NCBI GenBank assembly: GCA_965277745.1
Contig: OZ255837.1
Span: 62,001-126,000, forward strand
DNA length: 64,000 nucleotides
Source of the DNA: G965277745 sp965277745
GTDB lineage: Bacteria > Pseudomonadota > Gammaproteobacteria > Cardiobacteriales > Cardiobacteriaceae
Direction of reading: 5' to 3'
Below, in pieces: positions 37,081 through 46,176 of the stretch. Position numbers and translations under genes: made by a program. Below the pieces are notes generated by a model. The model was given only the letters and a program-made list of their open reading frames with translations. It had not been told where the DNA came from and did not search any database. Each line of letters opens with the position of its first letter. Positions within the stretch are counted from its first letter, which is position 1.

Positions 37081-38060
37081 CCCTTTTTCTCCCCTACCAG
37101 ATTGACCCGTGGATCAAGGAGTCCATAAAGAAGATCGACCACCGTATTGGTCAAGACGAAGACGAAACCGACGAAGACGATATAGGTGGTCAAAAGCGGA
37201 ATGTCGGCGCGGTTGACCGCTTCCAAAAACATGAATCCCATCCCCGGCCATTGGAACACCGATTCGGTCAAAATCGTGTAGGCGAGCGCGATCCCGATCT
37301 GAACCCCGCCGACGGTGATCACCGGCAGCATCGTGTTTTTCAGCGCGTGTTTGTAATAAATGGTCGCGTTTTTAAGGCCTTTGGCTTTTGCAAAGAGAAT
37401 ATATTCCTGCCCCAGAGACTCCATCATCTCGCCACGCACGAGACGGATGAAAAGAGGAAGCATAACCGAGGAGAGCGATATCGCCGGCAGGACGAGATGC
37501 CGCAAGCCGTCGACCGAAAGGAGCCCGGTGCTGTACCAGCCGCCGAGACGCACCACTTCGCCGCGCCCGTAGGACGGCAGCCAGCCGAGCGTTTGCGAGA
37601 ACACGAACAAGAGGAGGATCGCGGTTAAAAATACCGGAATCGAAATCCCGAGCGTGCTCATCCCCATGATAACTCTGGTGAGGAAACTACGCGGATGGAT
37701 TGCCGCGTAGATTCCAAGCGGAACCGACAGGCCGATGACAATGAAGGCGGACGCCAAAACCAGTTCCAGGGTAGCCGGGAGCTTTTCGAGAATGATGTCC
37801 GCGGTCGGACGCTTGAAAAAGTAGCTGGTGCCGAAATCCCCATGTAGCGCATTACCCAGATAGCGCGCGTACTGGACGAGAAACGGATCGTCGAGTCCAA
37901 GGGAATGACGCAGCTTGGCGCGTTCCGCGGCGGACGTCATCATCCCGCTCATCTGCGAGACCGGATCGCCGAACTGGCTCTGGATAAGAAAGGCGATGAA
38001 GGAAATCACCGCCATCACCAGCAGCAACTGGCCCAGGCGTTTGAGAAGGAAAATCAGCAT
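37077..38060 (-). CDS. Peptide ABC transporter permease (DppB/OppB type)
   Basis: 327 residues. MLIFLLKRLGQLLLVMAVIS is the conserved N-terminal helix. Further marks are LGLDDPFLVQYARYLGNALHGDFGTSY, several membrane helices, an EAA loop (YILFAKAKGLKNATIYYKHALKN), and TILTESVFQWPGMG. It forms the membrane pore with the DppC-like permease, which it overlaps by four bases. It follows the binding-protein gene by 42 bases. Confidence 0.9.
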   Translation of the reverse strand: MLIFLLKRLGQLLLVMAVISFIAFLIQSQFGDPVSQMSGMMTSAAERAKLRHSLGLDDPFLVQYARYLGNALHGDFGTSYFFKRPTADIILEKLPATLELVLASAFIVIGLSVPLGIYAAIHPRSFLTRVIMGMSTLGISIPVFLTAILLLFVFSQTLGWLPSYGRGEVVRLGGWYSTGLLSVDGLRHLVLPAISLSSVMLPLFIRLVRGEMMESLGQEYILFAKAKGLKNATIYYKHALKNTMLPVITVGGVQIGIALAYTILTESVFQWPGMGFMFLEAVNRADIPLLTTYIVFVGFVFVLTNTVVDLLYGLLDPRVNLVGEKKG

Positions 38061-38102
38061 CCGCTTTCCTTTTCGGCCACCGGGTGCCCGCCTAGCGGTG
38101 GT

Positions 38103-39647
38103 TTATTCCTCGACAACAAGATCCCCCCAGTACGGCAGATGAGCGCGCGTATTGACAATCTGCGGGAAATTCCGGAAGCTTTTGTGATAGAGCCAGTTCA
38201 AATTCTGATAATAAAGCGGCACGAAAAGCGCTTCCTCGTATTCGATCCTGCTGATCTTCTTGAGCAACGCATCACGTTTTTCGGTATCCCGTTCCGTGCG
38301 CGCTTCGCCGAGCAACCGGTCGAGTTCAGGATTGCTGTAGCCACCGCAGTTGTATTGGCCGAGACCGGTTTTTGCGTTCTTGGTCATGGTCAGATATTCA
38401 CTGTAGTTAGCCGAATCCCAGGTATCGGAAGCCCAGCCGATCATCGCCATGCCGACTTTGCATTGGGGATATTCCGCCCAGAACCGGGCCTGTGGAATCG
38501 TCGTCAATTTCACCTCGATGTTGATCTTGGCGAGCATCGCCGCGACCGCATAGGCGATTTTCTCGTCGTTGACATATCTGTTGTTCGGCGCGAGCATGGT
38601 GATCGTAAATCCTTGTTCGACCCCGGCCTCACGCATCAGACGGCGCGCTTTGTCGAGATCGTGGCGCGGTTCGAGTTCGGGGTTGTAGCCATTATAGCCC
38701 GGCGGAGAAAGCTGCGCCGCCACGGTGGAATCGCCACGCATGACTTTTTCGACGATTCCGGCGTTGTCAACCGCATAAATCACCGCTAGGCGCACCCGCT
38801 TGTCGCGGAACTCGGGCACCACTTCCTGGTTCATCTGGAACGTGATGATGCGATCGCTCGGTAGAGAATAAAAGCGGAGTTCAGGCGCCTTTTTTACCCG
38901 CTCGACATCGTTTGGCGGCACCTGATAGATCCAGTCAACATCGCCGGAGAGGACGGCGGAAACGCGGGTCGCATCTTCTTTGATCGTCACATAATCGAGG
39001 ACGTCGACATTACCGGTTTCCGCCCAATACCCCGGAAATCTACGGTAGCGGCTTTTCACCCCCTGCTCGCGCGAATCTAGGACGAACGGGCCGCTGCCGT
39101 TCTCATGGATGGTGGCGAAGGTTGCCGATGCTTTACCGATCCGCGCCTTGTCGTTGCCATCGTCGTCTTTTCCGGAGAAGTACTTGCTGTCCATGACGAA
39201 CAAGTAGTTCATCGCCGCAAGCGCGAGCGGATACGGCTTTTTCATGATCAGATCGACGGTGTGCTCGTCGACTTTGCGCATCTTCTCGAAGGGTTCGTAG
39301 AGTCCTTTATAATCCGAAGATTTTTTCAGCCGGTCGAAAGTGAATACGACATCATCGGCGGTCATCGCGTCGCCGTTGTGAAAGCGCACGCCTTTTCGCA
39401 GATGGAAGCGCAGGACGGTCGGGGAAATTTCCTCCCAGCATTCGGCCAAGCGCCCCTCGATGTTCAGATCGATGTCCCAGCGTACCAGTGGATCATAGAC
39501 CAGGTTGGCCATCTGCAATGTAGATCCGGAAAGTTGTTCCGTCGGATCCATGGAAACCGGATCCGCCTTATAGGCGATGGTGATCTCGGCGGCGCATGCC
39601 ATCACGCTCACCATCGAAAACACTACCGAAGAAAAGTATTTTTGCAT
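38103..39647 (-). CDS. Periplasmic peptide-binding protein, copy 1 of three
   Basis: 514 residues of the SBP_bac_5 family (DppA/OppA/GsiB). The signal peptide is MQKYFSSVVFSMVSVMACA, cleaved before AEITIAYKADPVSMDP. Family marks: RLAECWEEISPTVLRFHLRKGVRFHNGDAMTADDVVFTFDRL, VSAVLSGDVDWIYQVPP, QMNQEVVPEFRDKRVRLAVIYAVD, and the C-terminal KISRIEYEEALFVPLYYQN. I chose ATG 39647, which starts the signal peptide. It is clearly paralogous to the next two genes along its length. It delivers substrate to the permeases that follow. Confidence 0.93.
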   Translation of the reverse strand: MQKYFSSVVFSMVSVMACAAEITIAYKADPVSMDPTEQLSGSTLQMANLVYDPLVRWDIDLNIEGRLAECWEEISPTVLRFHLRKGVRFHNGDAMTADDVVFTFDRLKKSSDYKGLYEPFEKMRKVDEHTVDLIMKKPYPLALAAMNYLFVMDSKYFSGKDDDGNDKARIGKASATFATIHENGSGPFVLDSREQGVKSRYRRFPGYWAETGNVDVLDYVTIKEDATRVSAVLSGDVDWIYQVPPNDVERVKKAPELRFYSLPSDRIITFQMNQEVVPEFRDKRVRLAVIYAVDNAGIVEKVMRGDSTVAAQLSPPGYNGYNPELEPRHDLDKARRLMREAGVEQGFTITMLAPNNRYVNDEKIAYAVAAMLAKINIEVKLTTIPQARFWAEYPQCKVGMAMIGWASDTWDSANYSEYLTMTKNAKTGLGQYNCGGYSNPELDRLLGEARTERDTEKRDALLKKISRIEYEEALFVPLYYQNLNWLYHKSFRNFPQIVNTRAHLPYWGDLVVEE

Positions 39648-39679
39648 GAGATTCTCCCGATCGACATAAAAATGGTCGC

Positions 39680-39751
39680 CGGTTGATGGCGATGGTCGAG
39701 AGACCCAATACAAAACTGCGCGGCCTCCGCCCGTCGGCTTGCCATCAACCG
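39680..39751. repeat. 11-base inverted repeat between binding-protein copies 1 and 2
   Basis: CGGTTGATGGC at 39680-39690 is matched perfectly by GCCATCAACCG at 39741-39751, with a 50-base loop. Lying in the 142-base gap between two binding-protein genes, it could form an mRNA hairpin that stabilises or attenuates segments of the operon transcript. No T-run follows. Confidence 0.5.
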
Positions 39752-39789
39752 CTAAGATCAAGAGTAACACGCGCACAAGTCACTGTTCC

Positions 39790-41334
39790 TTATTTTTCCT
39801 CCACGACAAGATCGCCCCAATACGGAAAATTGCGCAGGTTGATGATCTGGGGAAAATTTTTGAAACGTTTGTCGTAGGCATAGGCATATCGGTACCAAAA
39901 AATCGGGACAAGCACCGCGTCATCATATTCGATGGCGCTGATTTTCTGCAAAATCGCATTGCGTTTTTCGGAATCGCTTTCCCCGTTGGCCAAGACGACC
40001 AGGCGGTCGAGTTCGGGATTGCTATAGCCATTGCAGTTCTGCTGACCGCGGCCGCTCTTCTCATCCTTGGTCACGGTAAGAAATTCACTGTAGTTGGCCG
40101 AATCCCCGGTATCGGACGACCAGCCGAAGATCGCCATCCCGGCGCTACACCGGGTGAAATCCTCCCAGTATTTCGCCGTTGGAACGATCGTCAACACCAC
40201 GTCGATGTCGAGTTTGGCGAGCATCGCCGCGACCGCCTGCGATGTGGCAACATACTCCGGTTTTTGCGGGGTGATCATGGTGACCGTAAATCCCTTCTCG
40301 ACGCTGGCTTCGCGCATCAGGCGACGTGCTTTTTCGAGATCGTAGCGCGGTTTCAGCTTCGCGTTGTAACCGCCATAGCCCGGCGGAGAGTTCTGCCCGG
40401 CCACTGTGGCGTTGCCGCGCATGATTTTCTTGGCAATTCCGGCGTTGTTCACCGCATGGACTACCGCTTGACGCACGCGTCTGTCGCGGAATTCGGGCAC
40501 CACCTGCTGATTCATCTGGAAAGCGACGATCGAGTCTGTCGCAATCGAATGGAGGGTCAGCCCTGTCGTTTTCTTCAACCGTTCGATATCGGTCGTCGGT
40601 ACGGGAAAAATCCAGTCCACATCACCGGAGAGGACGGCGGAAACGCGGGTGGCGTCTTCTTTGATCGTCACCTGCTTTACGACGTCCACATTGCCGCTCT
40701 CCGCCCAATACCCCCGCCACTTGCGGTAAACGGTTTTCACTCCCTGTTGCCGTGAATCGATCACGAAGGGTCCGGTGCCGTTCTCGTGGGTGGAAGCGAA
40801 GGTGTCTTCCGCCTTGGCAACCCGCGATTTGTCCCTGCCGTTCTCGTCCCTGCCGGAAAAATATTCGCGCTCCATGACAAACAAATAGGTCATGTTCGCG
40901 AGCGCGAGTGGATACGGCTTCTTCATAATCAGATCGACAGTGTACTCGTCGACTCTTTTCATCCCGACATAGGGTTCGTAGAGCGCTTTGAAATCCGTCG
41001 ATTGTTTGAGCCGCTCGAAACTGAAGACAACATCATCCGCGCGCATCACATGGCCGTTGTGAAAGGTCACGCCCCTTCTCAGATGGAAACGCAGGGTAGT
41101 TGGATCGATCATCTCCCAGCGCTCGGCAAGACGCGGTTCGATGGTCAAATCGCTATCATAGCGCACCAAGGGATCATAGAGAAGATAGGCCATCTGCATA
41201 TTGTTTTGATACAGTATTTCCATCGGATCCAGGGAGGTGGAATCGGTGTAATTGGCGATGGTGATTTCGGCGGCTAAAAGATGCCCGCTTATCGCCGAAA
41301 AAAGCGCCACCAGGAATCCAAGCAGAGTTTTCAT
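39790..41334 (-). CDS. Periplasmic peptide-binding protein, copy 2 of three
   Basis: 514 residues with a signal peptide (MKTLLGFLVALFSAISGHLLA, cleaved before AEITIANYTD). It has the same block order as its neighbours: RLAERWEMIDPTTLRFHLRRGVTFHNGHVMRADDVVFSFERL, VSAVLSGDVDWIFPVPTTDIERL, QMNQQVVPEFRDRRVRQAVVHAVNNAGIAKKIMRG, MAIFGWSSDTGDSANYSEFLT. It is the most divergent copy at the N-terminus (SLDPMEILYQNN in place of SMDPMEQLSSG) and in the PQKPEYVATSQ segment, where the other two have PNNRYVNDEKI. Substrate preference may therefore differ. Confidence 0.93.
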   Translation of the reverse strand: MKTLLGFLVALFSAISGHLLAAEITIANYTDSTSLDPMEILYQNNMQMAYLLYDPLVRYDSDLTIEPRLAERWEMIDPTTLRFHLRRGVTFHNGHVMRADDVVFSFERLKQSTDFKALYEPYVGMKRVDEYTVDLIMKKPYPLALANMTYLFVMEREYFSGRDENGRDKSRVAKAEDTFASTHENGTGPFVIDSRQQGVKTVYRKWRGYWAESGNVDVVKQVTIKEDATRVSAVLSGDVDWIFPVPTTDIERLKKTTGLTLHSIATDSIVAFQMNQQVVPEFRDRRVRQAVVHAVNNAGIAKKIMRGNATVAGQNSPPGYGGYNAKLKPRYDLEKARRLMREASVEKGFTVTMITPQKPEYVATSQAVAAMLAKLDIDVVLTIVPTAKYWEDFTRCSAGMAIFGWSSDTGDSANYSEFLTVTKDEKSGRGQQNCNGYSNPELDRLVVLANGESDSEKRNAILQKISAIEYDDAVLVPIFWYRYAYAYDKRFKNFPQIINLRNFPYWGDLVVEEK

Positions 41335-41364
41335 GAAACCTCCTCAGGTATCGATAAGTAAAAC

Positions 41365-41402
41365 GTCACCGGCCGCCGCACGCAGCCGCGATAACAGGTG
41401 AC
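41365..41402. repeat. Short inverted repeat between binding-protein copies 2 and 3
   Basis: GTCACC (41365-41370) pairs with GGTGAC (41397-41402) around a GC-rich 26-base loop, in the 133-base gap between copies 2 and 3. It parallels the stronger repeat in the other gap, but six bases could be chance. Confidence 0.3.
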
Positions 41403-41467
41403 ACAACAGGACCTGCCACCCGCAATCTGTCGTCAACGAGTACGAGACAAGGGCACAAGGCGCTACC

Positions 41468-43027
41468 TCAATCAACGATCAAGACGTCCCAATGGGGAAA
41501 ATTTTTATAGTAGACGGCTTTGGGAAAGTTCCGGAACCTCTTGCTGAATCCCCAATACATGTTTTGCCAATGCAGCGGCACAAACAGTGCTTCATCATAT
41601 TCAAGGGCGCTGACTTGGCGCAAAATGGCATTGCGTTTTTCGGGATCGGTTTCCCCGTTGGCCTTCGTGACGAGGCGGTCGAGTTCGCGATTGCTGAAGC
41701 CACCGCAGTTATAGGCCCCGGTCCCGGTTTTCGCGTTTTTGGTCATGGTCAGGAATTCACTGTAATTGGCCGAATCCCCGGTATCGCTCGACCAGCCGAG
41801 CATCGCCATCCCGGCGGTGCATTTGTCATATTCACCCCAGTACTGGACTTTCGGCATCGTCGTCAGATTCACCTTGATGTTGATCTTGGCGAGCATCGCG
41901 GCGACCGCCTGGGCAATTTTCTCGTCGTTCACATAGCGGTTGTTCGGAGCGATCATGGTGACCTTGAAGCCCTTCTCGAAGCCTGCTTCACGCATCAGGC
42001 GGCGCGCTTTTTCAAGATCGTAGCGCGGCTTCAGCGTCGCGTTGTAACCGGAAAAGCCCGGCGGGGAATTCTGCGCGGCCACGCTAGCTTTGCCGCGCAT
42101 GACCTTCTTGGCAATTGCGGCGTTGTTCACCGCGTAAACCACCGCTTGGCGCACGCGCTTGTCACGGAATTCGGGCACCACTTGCTGATTCATCTGAAAA
42201 GTGATGATTTTGTCACTCGGAACATAATGAACCGCCAGTTCGGAACTCTTCTCCACGCGCTCGATATCGGTCGTCGGTATCGGATAGATCCAGTCCACAT
42301 CGCCGGAGAAGAGCGCGGAAACGCGGGTGACGTCTTCAGCGATCGGCACCAGTGTGATCGAGTCCACATTGCCGGTTTCTCGGTCCCAGTAACGCGCGTA
42401 TTTGCGATAGAGGCTTTTCACCCCCTGCTGGCGCGAATCGAGCACGAACGCCCCGGTGCCGTTCTCGTGGGTGGCGGCGAAGGTTGCCGTATTTTTTTCA
42501 ACCAACGCCTTGTCCCTGCCGTCCTTGTCCTTGCCGGAAAAATATTCGTGATCCATGACTGGCAGATAGGTCATGTTCGCGAGCGCAAGCGTAAGCGGGT
42601 AAGGCTTTTTCATGATCAGATCGACCATGTATTCATCGACTTTTTTCATGCCGACATAGGGTTCGTAAAGCGCTTTGAAATCCCTCGATTGCTTCATGCG
42701 GTCAAGCGAAAAAATGACGTCATCGGCGGTCATCGCATGGCCATTGTGGAAACGCACCCCTTTTCTCAAATGAAAACGCAGGACAGTCGGAGAAATTTCC
42801 TCCCACGATTCGGCAAGGCGCGGTTCGATTTTCAAGTCGCTGTCATAGCGCATCAAGGGGTCATAGACCATATTCATCATCTGCAACGTACCCGACGATA
42901 GCTGCTCCATCGGATCCATGCTGACCGGATCGGCCTCATAGGCGATGGTGATATCGGCGCCATCGGCCATCACATGCATCGCGGCAAACGCGGTAAGCGA
43001 AAGCAATGTTTTCTTTAATTTCATCAT
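41468..43027 (-). CDS. Periplasmic peptide-binding protein, copy 3 of three
   Basis: 519 residues with a signal peptide (MMKLKKTLLSLTAFAAMHVMA, cleaved near ADGADITIAYEAD). It shares the blocks RLAESWEEISPTVLRFHLRKGVRFHNGHAMTADDVIFSLDRM, VSALFSGDVDWIYPIPTTDIERV and QMNQQVVPEFRDKRVRQAVVYAVNNAAIAKKVMRG. It is close to copy 1 in the N-terminal half and in the PNNRYVNDEKIA segment. A small insertion (PLTLALANM, where copies 1 and 2 have PLALAAM or PLALANM) looks like slippage in a short repeat. It is the first binding protein after the ATPase gene (24-base gap). Confidence 0.93.
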   Translation of the reverse strand: MMKLKKTLLSLTAFAAMHVMADGADITIAYEADPVSMDPMEQLSSGTLQMMNMVYDPLMRYDSDLKIEPRLAESWEEISPTVLRFHLRKGVRFHNGHAMTADDVIFSLDRMKQSRDFKALYEPYVGMKKVDEYMVDLIMKKPYPLTLALANMTYLPVMDHEYFSGKDKDGRDKALVEKNTATFAATHENGTGAFVLDSRQQGVKSLYRKYARYWDRETGNVDSITLVPIAEDVTRVSALFSGDVDWIYPIPTTDIERVEKSSELAVHYVPSDKIITFQMNQQVVPEFRDKRVRQAVVYAVNNAAIAKKVMRGKASVAAQNSPPGFSGYNATLKPRYDLEKARRLMREAGFEKGFKVTMIAPNNRYVNDEKIAQAVAAMLAKINIKVNLTTMPKVQYWGEYDKCTAGMAMLGWSSDTGDSANYSEFLTMTKNAKTGTGAYNCGGFSNRELDRLVTKANGETDPEKRNAILRQVSALEYDEALFVPLHWQNMYWGFSKRFRNFPKAVYYKNFPHWDVLIVD

Positions 43028-43051
43028 ATCCTCCTTTCAGTTCAGTAGTTT

Positions 43052-44776
43052 TTACGCCGCGCTGCGATCGAAGCGCGGCATAAGAGAAATCAACTCCTTG
43101 GTGTAAGGATGTTGGGGATGATCGAAAAGACGATCGCTCGCGGCGATTTCCACCAAGCGTCCGGCGCGCATGACTGCGATACGCTCGCACATCTGCCGCA
43201 CAACCGGCAGATCATGGCTGATAAACAAAATGCTCAGCTTCAGTTCATCTTGCAAATCCTTGAGTAGATTCAAGATTTGCGCCTGCACCGAGACATCGAG
43301 CGCCGAGGTCGGTTCGTCGCAAATTAGCAGACGTGGTCTTGTCGCGAGCGCGCGGGCAAGCGAGATACGCTGGCGCTGCCCGCCGGAGAACTCGTGCGGA
43401 TATTTTTTGCCGGCATCGACGGCGAGCCCGACGAAGTCGATCAAATCGGCGACGATCGTCGTGATCTCTGCCCGCCCCCCTGCGAGACGATGGATACGGA
43501 TCGGTTCGGCAATGATATCGCGGACGCGCATGCGCGGGTTGAGCGAAGAATACGGATTTTGAAAGACCATCTGCATCTGGCGGCGATAGGGCATTCTCGC
43601 CTTTTCGTCAGTCAATGCGGTGAGATCACGTCCTTCGCAAACGATCTTGCCCGACTGCGGGTGATAAAGACCAGTCAAACAGCGTGCCAGGCTCGATTTG
43701 CCGCAGCCGGATTCACCCACCAGCCCGAAGCTTTCACCCTTGGTAACCGCGAAACTGATGCGATCGAGCGCCTGTATATAACGCCTTTTCGCGGCAATAA
43801 GCGACTGCCGGGTCAGAAAACGCAAGGAAAGGTCTTCCACCTGCAAAATTGACTCACCGTCATAATCCAGCGCGTTTTTATAACGACGGCCCAGCCAGTG
43901 GGAAGAAAGATCGAATGTCATCTTAGCCTCGGCATCTGCGTTGTACGCGACGCGCGGGAAACGGGACAATTTCCGCTCGGCCGGCGGTACGGCGGAGATG
44001 AGTGTCCGCGTATAGGCGTTTGTGGGACGCTCGAGCACCTGTTCCGTCTCGCCGATCTCCATCCGTTGACCGCGATAAGTGACCATCACCCGGTCGCTGA
44101 CGGTGGCGATCACCCCCATATCGTGGGTGACGAGCATACAGCCGACCGCGCGCTCCCGACACAACTGGCGAAGAAGGTGGAGAATCTGATCCTGGATGGA
44201 AACATCGAGCGCCGTGGTCGGTTCGTCGGCGATAATGAACACCGGATCGGTGGAAAGCGCTATCGCGATTACCACCCGCTGGCGCATGCCGCCGGATAAT
44301 TGATGGGGAAACTGCCCGATACGTATTTCCGGCTCGGCGATGCCGACCGCGGCCAGAAGTTGCAACGCCCGCTGGCGAGCCTCTTTGCGCGATATCCCCA
44401 GATGCAGCAGCATCGGCTCGGTAAGCTGATCCTCGATGGTGAAAATCGGGTTCAAGGAAGTCATCGGATCCTGAAAGATGAAACCGATCTCCTTGCCGCG
44501 CACCTTGCGCATTTCCTCTTCGCACAGGGTATGCAGATTCCTGCCGCCAAGCCGTACTTCCCCGCCGCCGATGTGGCCGGGCGGAGTCAGAAGCCCGGCG
44601 ATCGCGTTGCCGATCGTCGATTTCCCGGCGCCGGATTCACCAACGATCCCGAGGATTTCTCCCGGATACAGCGAAAAAGAGACGTCTTTTACCGCGAAAA
44701 CTTCCCCATGGCGAGAAGGATAACGTACATTCAGATGGGAAACCGTGAGCAGTGGTTCGGCCGCAGACAATATCAT
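43052..44776 (-). CDS. Two-domain peptide ABC transporter ATPase (DppD-DppF fusion)
   Basis: 574 residues with two complete nucleotide-binding domains, like GsiA or YejF. Domain 1: Walker A GESGAGKST, signature LSGGMRQRVVIAIALS, Walker B VFIIADEPTTALDVS, plus the C-terminal peptide-transporter extension (AYTRTLISAVPPAE). Domain 2: Walker A GESGCGKSS, signature FSGGQRQRISLARALA, Walker B LLICDEPTSALDVS and the closing HPYTKELISLMP. It is first in the operon, so one mRNA may give ATPase, three binding proteins and two permeases. A promoter lies in the AT-rich DNA upstream. Confidence 0.94.
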   Translation of the reverse strand: MILSAAEPLLTVSHLNVRYPSRHGEVFAVKDVSFSLYPGEILGIVGESGAGKSTIGNAIAGLLTPPGHIGGGEVRLGGRNLHTLCEEEMRKVRGKEIGFIFQDPMTSLNPIFTIEDQLTEPMLLHLGISRKEARQRALQLLAAVGIAEPEIRIGQFPHQLSGGMRQRVVIAIALSTDPVFIIADEPTTALDVSIQDQILHLLRQLCRERAVGCMLVTHDMGVIATVSDRVMVTYRGQRMEIGETEQVLERPTNAYTRTLISAVPPAERKLSRFPRVAYNADAEAKMTFDLSSHWLGRRYKNALDYDGESILQVEDLSLRFLTRQSLIAAKRRYIQALDRISFAVTKGESFGLVGESGCGKSSLARCLTGLYHPQSGKIVCEGRDLTALTDEKARMPYRRQMQMVFQNPYSSLNPRMRVRDIIAEPIRIHRLAGGRAEITTIVADLIDFVGLAVDAGKKYPHEFSGGQRQRISLARALATRPRLLICDEPTSALDVSVQAQILNLLKDLQDELKLSILFISHDLPVVRQMCERIAVMRAGRLVEIAASDRLFDHPQHPYTKELISLMPRFDRSAA

Positions 44777-45210
44777 TCACCTCCCAGTGATTTTATTTAA
44801 GTTACCCCTGAAGAAGTTCAACCAATTGATTTAAATTATAATCATTCAGCATAACAATGCTTGCATAGCGACTTGAAGCTGGCTTCTTCAGACATTATAT
44901 TTTTATAAAATTGTATATATAATTTCCCAACATGTAAATAGGTAGGTAAATATAAATCCTACCGGATATGCTGGCAGGCCCTGGATCAATCAACTCGAGA
45001 GAACAGTGCTCCTCGCACCGAGACGAATGACGCAGACAGCATCGCCGACGCCGCGCGTGAAGTCAGGGCAAAAACGGAAAAAGCGTGTGTCTCGACCAAT
45101 GTCACCCACGTCCGCCCGGATTCGTGACGTTACGTTAAGGGAGATGACGCGATTGGCAAGTGATTTTCAACTAGCGCCTTTGGCAAGACAGCCATTCCAA
45201 GGCACTCGTC
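44777..45210. other. AT-rich control region and spacer upstream of the peptide transporter operon
   Basis: 434 bases without a gene, between the ATPase start and the lpxH stop. Bases 44780-44960 are markedly AT-rich against the GC-rich background and hold the candidate promoter. A 9-base inverted repeat CTGAAGAAG / CTTCTTCAG lies at 44808-44816 and 44883-44891; it could be an operator pair or chance. Confidence 0.5.
44902..44930 (-). promoter_or_regulatory. Promoter candidate for the peptide transporter operon
   Basis: On the minus strand TTGGGA (44930-44925) and TATAAA (44907-44902) are 17 bases apart, in AT-rich DNA. Transcription would begin about 120 bases before the ATPase ATG, leaving a long leader that could carry control. 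Confidence 0.5.
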
Positions 45211-45951
45211 TCATTCGCGGTGGCCGGAAGCTTCGAATCCGACGCTCGGCAGGGTCAACTCCCAGCGCCCGTTGTCGTAAAGAAGAACTTCCCCTTGCGG
45301 ACGCCAGTCGCCGAGGACGAAGCGGCGACGCCCGTCGGCGAGGACATGTTCGTGCGGACGGTGAGTGTGGCCGTGAAGCAAAACATCGCAGGCCCAGGTA
45401 TCCATCACCTCCCGCACGGCGCCGGCGCTGACATCGACCCAATCGGCGGCCTTGCGCGCGCCGTGTTTTCCGCTTTGACGGCGCAGAAAAGCACCGACCC
45501 TGGCATTGACCCAGTACGGCGTTTTCCGCGCCAGGCGGATGAACCAGCGATGACGGACGATGCGGCGCAGGCGCTGATAGCCGAGATCGTCACTACAAAG
45601 AAGATCGCCGTGTTCGAGAAGAACACGCTGTCCGTCGAGGATAAAGCAGTAGCGTTGCGGCAAAAGCGTGACTCCACTTTCCCGCGCGAAACGCGCGCCA
45701 ATCAGGAAATCCCGGTTGCCGTGCTGGAAGAACACCGGGCAAAGGGCGCCGAGCGCTTTCAGTTCACCCATCATCCGGCGGGCGAAAGCATTGGCCACAT
45801 GGTCGCCGAGCCAAGCGTGAAACAAATCGCCGAGAATGAAAACCCCTTGCGGCGGGGCGGTGCGAAGGGCGTGCAGATAGCGGAGAAACGCTTCGCTGAT
45901 CGCCGGTTCTTTTTCGCTTAGGTGGACATCGGAGAGAAATACGACCGTCAT
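45211..45951 (-). CDS. lpxH: UDP-2,3-diacylglucosamine diphosphatase
   Basis: 246 residues. LpxH hydrolyses UDP-diacylglucosamine to lipid X in lipid A synthesis, as a peripheral inner-membrane enzyme. Metallophosphoesterase motifs appear in order: FLSDVHLSE, FILGDLFHAWLGDH, FFQHGNRDFLIG, LLEHGDLLC and LLHGHTHRPHEH. It follows the cyclophilin gene on the same strand (225-base gap); the ppi-lpxH pair divergent from cysS is also found in E. coli. Confidence 0.95.
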   Translation of the reverse strand: MTVVFLSDVHLSEKEPAISEAFLRYLHALRTAPPQGVFILGDLFHAWLGDHVANAFARRMMGELKALGALCPVFFQHGNRDFLIGARFARESGVTLLPQRYCFILDGQRVLLEHGDLLCSDDLGYQRLRRIVRHRWFIRLARKTPYWVNARVGAFLRRQSGKHGARKAADWVDVSAGAVREVMDTWACDVLLHGHTHRPHEHVLADGRRRFVLGDWRPQGEVLLYDNGRWELTLPSVGFEASGHRE

Positions 45952-46176
45952 GGCAATCAGCCCGCCCGTGCGCTTGCCACTACGGCTTTTCCGAGGGCGG
46001 CGGGGACAGCGCCGCGTTTGCCGCCTCCGCGCGCGATCGCAAGGAGATCATTCACACTGCCTTTCTCCTTGCCAAGCGGCACATGAAACGACCGCGCCGC
46101 TTCTTTCCGCAACGATCGAGAAAGCCCTCGCCACCAGAAGCGAGGAAAAAACACCCAAGGACGACACGACCGGCTT

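Noticed and set aside
44808..44891. Nine-base inverted repeat CTGAAGAAG / CTTCTTCAG as an operator
   Set aside because: It lies in AT-rich DNA with a 66-base spacing and no other support; kept only as a note in the spacer entry.
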